Source: Dunaliella salina (lineage: Eukaryota > Chlorophyta > Chlorophyceae > Chlamydomonadales > Dunaliellaceae). Taken from it: DNA of 10,491 bases. Within the stretch, counting starts at the first letter, position 1. The number at the start of each line of letters is the position of its first letter. Positions 1 to 5,692 of the stretch are shown here, piece by piece. Position numbers and translations under genes: made by a program. The stretch covers positions 5,884 through 16,374 of the forward strand of contig MU069941.1 of the NCBI GenBank assembly GCA_002284615.2, in the 5' to 3' direction. A model generated the notes under the pieces. It did not search any database. It was not told the DNA's origin and saw nothing but the letters and a program-made list of their open reading frames with translations.

Positions 1-9
1 TCTCTCTCG

Positions 10-79
<70 letters not shown>
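1..79. repeat. (GT)n microsatellite with a short (TC)4 lead
   Basis: A TC run (1-8) passes into an almost pure GT dinucleotide tract up to base 79, with one GTGGT interruption near base 33. It is cut by the window edge, so its true length is unknown. The same type of tract closes the other end of the window. Confidence 0.97.
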
Positions 80-80
<1 letters not shown>

Positions 81-139
81 TGGTTCATGTGCTTGTCCTT
101 AACCTTGTTCTCCTTACGGTTCGATATGTCCTCTTGCAG

Positions 140-981
140 TGAGTTCAGATATTTCTGACATTCGATTGGGCCAAGCTGCTACTAAGTCCTGCAAATGCAG
201 TGGCAGTGAGTCTCAACAACTTTAAGAATGTTTTTGTAAGCACAAATCAAGGCTCCACATCAACTTCAGCGTGCAGTATGAGGCCTTCATGGCTCCTGAA
301 AAGCGCTTTGAACAGCACTGCAAGGGCGCTTGAGTGCTGTAGAAAAGAGTACATGAATAATCTATTGACTGTCAAGTCTCAATTACTTACTTATTATCCT
401 TCAGGGAAAAAGGAGCAATGCCCCCCTGCTGACTCTGTGAATTATACAGTGGAAGTGTGTGAGAGGAGGTGTGCTTAAATGTTTCTGTTAACTGTAGCGT
501 CTTCTTATCCGTGATTCTTCAGGGTATGGGAAGCAATGCCCCCCTGCTAACGCCGGTTCTGCCCCCTGGTCCACCCGCACCAAGGAGCCCTGCTATGTGG
601 TCTTGCACTTGAGAGAACCCAATGACTCCAGGTTGGTTGTGGTGGCAGCTTTTTCTACTGCTTGTCAAGTAATACGTCATCCTACTCTGTCGTCAGAAAC
701 AGTGCTTGCAGCTGATATTTCCGTCCACATTGCCTCTGCTGTCTTTCAGAGAGGCACCCAAGTTGATGAGAGGCATTGGATTTATTTTGCATCACACCCA
801 TGAGGTGCAGCACTGCATGGCTTCATCGTTGGAGGCATGGCAATTGCGCACAGAAGCATCGTGGGGCGTACACATGCTTTTGATCTGCTGCATTTCTAAG
901 GCAATGGATGGTATACTGCGCCTGGCTTGGCATGAGCTTGAAGATCACTTTGTCTGTGCACATGCGCATGTAAAGGAATGA
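140..981 (+). CDS. Candidate exons of an unrecognised gene (weak)
   Basis: I do not recognise this gene. Three segments look exon-like. The first is 140-205, after a pyrimidine-rich acceptor ending at base 139 and before a GTGAGT donor at 206; its open frame starts SSDISDIRLGQAATK. The second is 523-631, after a TTCAG acceptor and before a GTTGGT donor; its frame runs YGKQCPPANAGSAPW and continues to LHLREPNDS. The third begins at 750, after a strong CTTTCAG acceptor. Joining 631 to 750 keeps the frame open to a TGA at 979-981, with residues such as GIGFILHHTHE. The 140-205 exon cannot be connected confidently: the region between has competing frames and an unclear donor. No domain or catalytic motif is visible. 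It could be the 3' end of a gene lying further left, or chance open frames in degenerate DNA. Confidence 0.25.
398..556 (+). repeat. Duplicated exon-like segment
   Basis: Two segments about 118 bases apart share a 16-base identical core (415-430 and 533-548). Both are preceded by a TTATCC pyrimidine stretch and a TTCAGGG acceptor-like site (acceptors ending at 404 and 522). In the same splice phase they encode related starts, KKEQCPPADS and YGKQCPPANAG. This is a local tandem duplication of an acceptor plus exon start. Only the second copy has a long open frame and a credible donor. The first may be a dead copy or an alternative exon. Confidence 0.5.
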
Positions 982-1079
982 GTCTCCTCTGTGGTCGTAG
1001 TGCACAATGCAGTCCTCCCTTTTGCAGCTTTGCTTGTGCGTGCCATAAGTGGTGGGCTTCATGGTTGCTGGGCATGTTG
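982..1079. other. Spacer with nothing recognised
   Basis: The bases between the candidate exons and the first long repeat hold no exon, motif or repeat that I can support. Short open frames on the - strand here are not backed by splice signals or family resemblance. Confidence 0.5.
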
Positions 1080-1392
1080 CAGATTGAGTTAGGCAAAGGA
1101 TGGATGTGGTCCAACTGCAGCAGCAGCAGCTAGGATTATGAGCATGGGTCTAGGCTCACAGGCACCTGCAAAGCAAGAGCACTAGCACAGTGAAAGCATG
1201 AGCTCTGGTGCAGCAAGAGCACCAAAGCAGCAAGTGTACTCGCAGATTGCGTTAGGCAAAATGGATGTCGTCCAACTGCAGCAGCTATGATTCTTTGCAT
1301 GGGTCAAGGCTCACAGCCACCTGCAAAGCAAGAACACTAGCGCAGTGAAGGCATGAGTGCAGAGAGAGCACTAGCGCAGCAAGTGTACTATC
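1080..1392. repeat. Tandem duplication with 163-bp period
   Basis: A block starting CAGATTG at 1080 recurs at 1243. Both copies carry the landmarks GTTAGGCAAA, GTCCAACTGCAGCAGC, CATGGGTC, GGCTCACAG and CACCTGCAAAGCAAGA in the same order, with small indels, including a longer CAG run in the first copy. Both end in units of the CAGCAAGTGTACT type, so the block merges into the minisatellite on its right. The minisatellite unit was probably part of the block before it expanded. Confidence 0.85.
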
Positions 1393-1740
1393 GCAGCAAG
1401 AGCACTAGCGCAGCACATGCACTAGCGCAGCAAGAGCACAAGCGCAGCAGGTGTACTAGCACAGCAAGTGTACTAGCGCAGAAAGTGTACTAGCGCAGCG
1501 AATGTACTAGCGCAGAAAGTGTTCCAAGGCAGCAAGTGTACTAGCGCAGCAAGTGTACTAGCGCAGCACATGCACTAGCGCAGCAAGAGCACAAGCACAG
1601 CAAGTGTACTAGCACAGAAAGTGTACTAGCGCAGCATGTGGACGAGCGCAGCAAGAGCACTAGCAAAGCAAGTGTACTAGCGCGCAAGTGTACCAGCGCA
1701 GCGAGTGGCTAAGTGCAGCAAGAGCACTAGCAAAGCAAGA
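1340..1740. repeat. 17-bp minisatellite
   Basis: About two dozen imperfect copies of a 17-base unit, consensus AGCGCAGCAAGTGTACT, lie head to tail. Variant units end in AGAGCACT, CATGCACT or AAGTGTACT. A distinctive pair of variant units (CATGCACT followed by AGAGCACA) starts at 1407 and again at 1560, exactly 153 bases or nine units apart, suggesting a block duplication on top of single-unit expansion. The right end decays, with one 16-base unit near 1679 and looser AGCAAAGCAAG units. The 17-base period shifts frame at every unit, so this is not a coding repeat. Confidence 0.92.
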
Positions 1741-1772
1741 GCGAGCTGCAAGCAAGGAGACAGGAGCAGAGC

Positions 1773-1973
1773 ATGGAAGCACCACACAGGTGCACCTGGA
1801 GGAGTGAGTGCAATACAACACCAACAACGTGTCGGCTTGATCACAACACTTATCTGAGGAAGCAGGAGGAATGGCCTCTCGTGTGCCTAACTTGCAAAAA
1901 GAGTATGTGTGCTTGCCTAGGGAAGGCTTGCAAACGCCATCTGGAGGCAAATGAGCCCCCTGATGCAGCCTAA
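1773..1973 (+). CDS. Small Cys-rich ORF, possible relic or exon
   Basis: An ATG at 1773 opens a 66-residue frame ending at TAA 1971-1973; the frame is open back to 1731. The right half is cysteine-rich (CLTCKKSMCACLGKACKRH), with a CxxC...CxC...CxxxH spacing that could bind zinc. The C-terminal zinc-finger tails of some DNA transposases are similar in style, but I cannot assign this one. It sits between a minisatellite and a MITE, and its stop lies inside the MITE target duplication. No splice partner or promoter is evident. It could equally be chance, because the opposite strand is also open across much of it. Confidence 0.2.
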   Translation: MEAPHRCTWRSECNTTPTTCRLDHNTYLRKQEEWPLVCLTCKKSMCACLGKACKRHLEANEPPDAA

Positions 1974-1975
1974 AC

Positions 1976-2424
1976 CAGGGATGGGTAATACGTGAAACAC
2001 GTATGTACGCGTACGGCTCAAATTGGCAAAAATACGCGTACGGCTCAGATGGCTGTTTTGCAGACGTGAGACATACGCGGGTGGGCCAGCGGCATGCGGG
2101 CCCGCTTGGACACCTCAGAACCCAATTTTCATTCTAGCTTCTTCCCTTTCCCTTCTTCAGGAGTGCCAATCTGTGACATAGTCCCATTCAGGACCTCTCT
2201 CTGTGGGCATGTTATAAATTTGTGATGAGGGGAGGAGGAAGGGAGCTTGCATGGGAGGTGGTTGGGAGTGGTTGGAACCCCCCCCCCCCCGGGAGGATCC
2301 CTCCCTGCCAAACCCCTCCCTCCCAAAAATGGCACGTAAAATACGCGTTCGCACGCGTCGTACGCCTATTTACCGCGTAAGTATGCGTACGGCACCTCCC
2401 CAATCCGCGTATTACCCATCCCTG
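1976..2424. mobile_element. Non-autonomous hAT-like MITE with intact TIRs and TSD
   Basis: The element starts CAGGGATGGGTAATACG and ends with the exact reverse complement, giving 17-bp perfect terminal inverted repeats. It is bounded by a perfect 8-bp direct repeat, GCCTAAAC, at 1968-1975 and 2425-2432. TIRs starting CAGGG with 8-bp target duplications are characteristic of the hAT superfamily. At 449 bp, with no transposase frame, it is non-autonomous. Inside the left end, TACGCGTACGGCTCA occurs twice (2006-2020, 2033-2047); the right end (2340-2395) is rich in inverted versions of the same CGTACG-type sequence. Such subterminal repeats are usual transposase-binding sites in hAT elements. 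A run of 13 C followed by GGG (2278-2293) lies in the middle. Intact TIRs and TSD suggest fairly recent insertion. Confidence 0.93.
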
Positions 2425-2463
2425 GCCTAAACACCGAGGATGGCAAGGAGCATCTTGATTGAT

Positions 2464-2609
2464 GGTAGCCCTCACTCAATTATCACCTCGAGGGTAGCCC
2501 TCACTCAATAATCACCTTATAAGGTAGCCCTCACTCAATTTTCACCTTGATGGTAGCCCTCACTCAATAATCACCTTATAAAGTAGCCCTCACTCAATTA
2601 TCACCTTGC
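2464..2609. repeat. 29/30-bp tandem repeat, five copies
   Basis: Five copies begin GGTAGCCCTCACTCAAT (AGTAGCCC in the last) at 2464, 2493, 2523, 2552 and 2582. Spacing alternates 29, 30, 29, 30. Copies 2 and 4 end ATAATCACCTTATAA, while 1, 3 and 5 end with TCACCTCGAG, TCACCTTGAT and TCACCTTGCT types. The array is therefore better described as a 59-bp dimer repeated two and a half times. It starts 32 bases after the MITE target duplication. No function is evident. Confidence 0.95.
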
Positions 2610-2788
2610 TTGCTTGATCTCCTTGAGGAGAGTAATGTGCAACCTTTCCAAGGGGAGAGAGTTGGAGAGAGTTGCCCAGCCTGCGTGCTGAGTACGCACT
2701 GTTTGTAATGATGCCTGCAATGTGTGTGCACATGGCCCTACCTTAACCAAACCCCCCCCTTTCCTCCAAACGCTTTTCTGAAATGCAG

Positions 2789-2945
2789 GCTTGCCAGTAT
2801 CTATAAGCCTGAAAGGCGGAAAACGCTGCAAGATGCGGGCTTCCGGCTGGCGGGCAACATGGGCGACCAATTCAGTGACCTCGAGGGGCTGTATCCAGCA
2901 GTAGCGAGCTGGAAGCTGCCTAACCCGATGTATGCAATCCTGTGA
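2789..2945 (+). CDS. HAD superfamily (class IIIB, VSP-like) acid phosphatase, terminal exon
   Basis: This terminal exon encodes the last 51 residues of a plant-type acid phosphatase related to vegetative storage proteins. Such enzymes hydrolyse phosphate monoesters, usually after secretion or in the vacuole. Visible family signatures are YKPERR near the start (the conserved HAD lysine), GNMGDQFSD (HAD motif IV, metal-binding acidic residues) and the C-terminal KLPNPMY close to the stop. The acceptor at 2787-2788 follows a C/T-rich tract, and the exon begins with the third base of a split codon. The stop is TGA 2943-2945. Earlier exons with the DxDxT nucleophile motif and the LTGR motif were not found upstream. 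Either they lie left of the window across a long repeat-filled intron, or this is an orphan gene fragment. Family assignment is firm; whether the gene is functional is unknown. Confidence 0.8.
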
Positions 2946-3352
2946 TCAGGGACCGGAAGCCATGCAAAACTTCACGAATCTGTTTCGGAGGGTGATTCTT
3001 TTAGCAGGGATAGCCCTAGTAAGATTGCACTGCCATTTGCCGCGTGCTGCCTTCTTCTTGCCCTTGTAGGGTTCCATTTGTACATTACTTTGTGACGTTG
3101 CCTGTGAGACATCTGGACAACCTTTGCTAGCCACCCTGTGTACAAGACTCAGTAGCAAAGCCATGCACTCCAATTTACTCCTACCATCACTCCATTCCTC
3201 TCCTTTGATGTCACTCGAGAGGCAAACGGATAAGTGGCTCTGGCCGATGGGGGCACGATTGCTGCCGTTGAGTGGTAGGCTGGTATGTCGGCAGGAAGTG
3301 CTGCGAGAACCTTCGCATCAACTTCCATGCATTTCTCGACAAATGGTTTTAA

Positions 3353-3404
3353 ATTTTGCGGGCGCCCCCTTGCGCCAAAATGTGGTCAAGGACTCCGGAG
3401 TCCT
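3353..3404. repeat. Two adjacent inverted repeats
   Basis: Bases 3353-3381 form an imperfect hairpin: ATTTTG and GGGCGC on the left against GCGCC and CAAAAT on the right, with a two-base bulge. Eight bases later, 3389-3404 is a perfect 16-base palindrome, AGGACTCCGGAGTCCT. No target-site duplication or element boundary is visible around them. Confidence 0.7.
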
Positions 3405-4076
3405 GTGTTGTGACGGTTGATGCAGTGATGGAGGGTGCCTGTTTGAATTCCATGCCCGTTGGTGAGTTCTGGCATGTTTGAGCATCAGAAATTGATGCTG
3501 GTTGGCGAAAAAGGGGGCCTTGATCCAGGTTTTTACCATGTGAAAGTCCTATCATCTGAACGAAGCCAAAGCCTGCCCCTGCGCCGCTCCTGATGTGCCT
3601 CTGGTGCAGCACATTGCATGCAATTACAACCGCAAGCCATTGGTGCATGTGTAAGGATGTATCCAGAGTCGTACCCCCTCTTCAAAAAAAAAAAAGTGTG
3701 AGCTGCTTTGTCCCCCTCTTTGTGCATCCTTGCATGGGCTGCCCAGCCCAACAGGTAACCCTTAACCTGCTGAATAAATCTGTTTTTTGTGGTTTTGTGA
3801 CCAGGACAAAGCTAAGACCTGAGTATGCCCATGACGAAAGGTGGAAAGACGGAAAATGCGTGCATAAGAGGCACGTGACCTCATTCTCTGTTCTCACACT
3901 CTTTGAGGCTTAGGGATGGGTCTTTTGCTGGACAGGGCCAGTAATGTCTTGAGGTACCCGAGGCGGGAGCTTCATGGAGTAGGCTTCTGTGCTCCTCTTT
4001 TGCTTGGTCTTGGTGGGACCCTGCGTTCAAGAAAAGAAAAGAAAAGTCTCCGCAGACCAGAGGCCGCGTGCATTAA

Positions 4077-4115
4077 GAGAGGGTCCCCTACCTAGCAAGC
4101 TAGCAGGGGCCTCAT
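4077..4115. repeat. Dispersed hairpin repeat, copy 1
   Basis: This segment contains CCCCT (4085-4089), CTAGC (4092-4096), a two-base loop, GCTAG (4099-4103) and AGGGG (4105-4109), so it folds into a near-perfect hairpin. It then continues GGCCTCAT-like. A diverged copy at 9678-9715 keeps the order GGTCCCCT, GCTA, AGCTAG, AGGCCTCAT. Confidence 0.5.
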
Positions 4116-4239
4116 CTGCCTTTATACCTCATCAGTCGTTAAGGATCGAGAGCACTCATCAGCTGCTGATCAGCTGGCGACCGCCCACGCAGCCTCAGGT
4201 CGACAAGGGTTTGTGAAGTCTTCTCTTTTCTCCATGCAG

Positions 4240-4587
4240 GTCCAAGTTTACAAGCAGGGAAGACAAGGATATGGAAAGGCTTGAGACTGCTGGGCACTGG
4301 AGAAAACAGAATGCACTGAAAGTACTGGTATGAGTGAATCAAGCAGATGGCGGGGTAACAGCCATGTTTTCCTGCCAGTGAAAGCACCGTCAGTTGCTTT
4401 TTCCCTCCTCAAACAACTAGGATTGGATCACCAGCGTGCCACGGAGCTTGCTCAACAACTTCATGCCCATTCTGTTCAGTATGCCCACAAACTAGCCACC
4501 ACAAGCCGCGCAATTGAAAATAAGATTATTTCCCACAGCCAGGTTCTAGAGCCAGGTGCTTCTGGTAACCCTCCAGATCCACATTAG
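4240..4587 (+). CDS. Unrecognised gene, probable last two exons
   Basis: I do not recognise the product. A TTTTCTCCATGCAG acceptor (ending 4239) opens a frame starting SKFTSREDKDMERLETAGHW that runs to a GTATGA donor at 4328. The frame then meets a stop if unspliced. A second frame, with residues RATELAQQLHAHSVQYAHKL and later ENKIISHS, ends at TAG 4585-4587. Splicing 4327 to 4435 (acceptor ATCACCAG, intron 107 bases) joins them in phase. The joined 80 or so residues are charged and probably helical, with a Pro-rich tail (GNPPDPH). The exon at 4240 starts inside a codon, so at least one earlier exon is needed; none could be linked. An alternative is that the second exon starts further left, because its frame is open to 4330. 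A doubled TGTAA follows about 360 bases after the stop. Confidence 0.4.
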
Positions 4588-5692
4588 CATTCTCTTTTTC
4601 ATACCTTGTGGTGAAGGGGGGCACGCGGCTCTTCTTTGAGCCAATGTGTCTCCTTTTCCTTAATTGATGTAGGGAGACTTTTTCTGCCTACATAGTTTTT
4701 CTTTTTTTCCTTCCTCCTTTCACAAGGATTAGGCAAGGGTTACAAAGCTACTTGCTTAAGGGGGCAGCTTAACTGAAAAGATAGGTGCTTGTAAGCAAAC
4801 CACTGGTGATTGCCATGTTTCTTTTTTACATGTCTGCTTTTTACCTGTGTCTTTTCCCCTGCCTGTGTGTTATACTGCATTCACTTGGTTTTCTAGGGAA
4901 AGCTGAGCAGCCAGACTTCATGGCTGAAGGCTAAAACTTACCTTGTAACCTTGTAACCTTTCTTTTCCAAAAAAAAATCAACACAAACACGCCAATGAGA
5001 ACTTATGCACACAATTCTTAGGGGCAGAAACCGCAATGACAGAGTCATATATTACACAATGTACAGATCGGAGCTGCGGGAACTGTTTACAACCCATACA
5101 CAACTTATCTTCTCTGCAACCTTGGCCTAAGCAAGAAAAAAAAGGCCACAAAAGTGCAACCAAGCTCCACCATTATGCCGTCAAGACTTGAACAAAAATT
5201 GTCAGCACTAAATGTGCCATTCAAAACAACACCCTAAGCAGGAGAGTGAGGCGCACTGGACGGATGGGGTTCGACAGCTGCCGGACCCACATTACAAATG
5301 AGCTAGTAGGTTGGCTGCTCATAGCTTGCTTCCGTTGGTGGGACTCACTGTTAGTGTCAGTGCTACTATTAAGTCTTTCCTTAATGCTCGCTGGCTGTTT
5401 CCAGTGTAAATTTTTTACTTCTACTTTTTCCCTCGTGATTCAACCCCAGCTTGACCCGGAGCATCTTGTCTCTCTCTAACTCTTAAACCATGAAATTTAA
5501 AATTTGAAGGGTGTACAAACTTTCTCTCGGTTTCTAAAGCATGACTGCACGCAAAAACGTCCCTGTCTGCCAACAGCATTCATTACACAAACGAAATTGG
5601 AAATTGGCAATCGTAATTTTCTATTTGGGTCCAAACAACCCAAACCGTCCGCTCCTCTTTGTCTTGCAACCCTTCTCCTCATCCAATTCAGG
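4588..5692. other. Intergenic region and 5' leader of the pyrophosphatase gene
   Basis: This stretch is rich in T-runs up to about 4980, then more mixed. No TATA box or conserved promoter element stands out. Just before the pyrophosphatase ATG, a pyrimidine-rich tract (5650-5688) ends in TTCAG at 5691, an acceptor-like sequence two bases before the start codon. A 5' UTR intron is therefore likely, with its donor somewhere upstream. An ATG at 5541 opens an out-of-frame 74-codon ORF that would overlap the start only if this part stays in the mRNA. The open frame at 5246-5479 lacks support. Confidence 0.5.
4944..4956 (+). terminator. Doubled TGTAA, putative polyadenylation signal
   Basis: TGTAACCTTGTAA holds two overlapping-style TGTAA motifs, followed 12 bases later by a run of nine A. 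It lies about 360 bases after the stop at 4587. TGTAA is the usual polyadenylation signal of chlorophyte algae. The identical 13-mer is found downstream of the pyrophosphatase gene. Confidence 0.45.

Larger units (their letters stand above)
2946..4239. other. Non-coding stretch after the phosphatase exon
   Basis: This would contain the phosphatase 3' UTR and intergenic DNA. A TGTAA at 3650-3654, about 700 bases after the stop, could be a chlorophyte-type polyadenylation signal. An AATAAA at 3773-3778 is further away. A possible exon starts after TGTGACCAG near 3804 (frame TKLRPEYAHDERWKDGK), but nothing joins to it convincingly. Other contents are an A-run at 3684-3694, an AAAAG tract at 4029-4045, inverted repeats at 3353-3404 and a dispersed repeat at 4077-4115. 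Confidence 0.45.

Noticed and set aside
1660..1950. 96-codon frame on the - strand through the minisatellite
   Set aside because: It reads antisense across an array with a 17-base unit and into the Cys-rich frame. Its composition follows the repeat, not a protein.
2129..2475. Several - strand frames over 2129-2475
   Set aside because: They lie within the MITE and read through its C-run and TIR; they are frame artefacts of a non-coding element.
1080..2609. CRISPR-like array from regularly spaced repeats
   Set aside because: The repeats are contiguous tandem units without unique spacers, in a genome with introns.
3773..3778. AATAAA polyadenylation signal
   Set aside because: It is 830 bases after the phosphatase stop and not near any other gene end, and it is common by chance in T/A-rich DNA.
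5250..5290. GGGGTTCGACAGC as a tRNA B box
   Set aside because: No A box or tRNA stems lie at the right distance on that strand.
5504..5692. N-terminal extension of the pyrophosphatase as an organelle targeting peptide
   Set aside because: The frame is open upstream of ATG 5693, but it has no in-frame ATG before the stop at 5498-5500, and a pyrimidine-rich acceptor-like site ends at 5691. A leader or 5' UTR intron explains it better.
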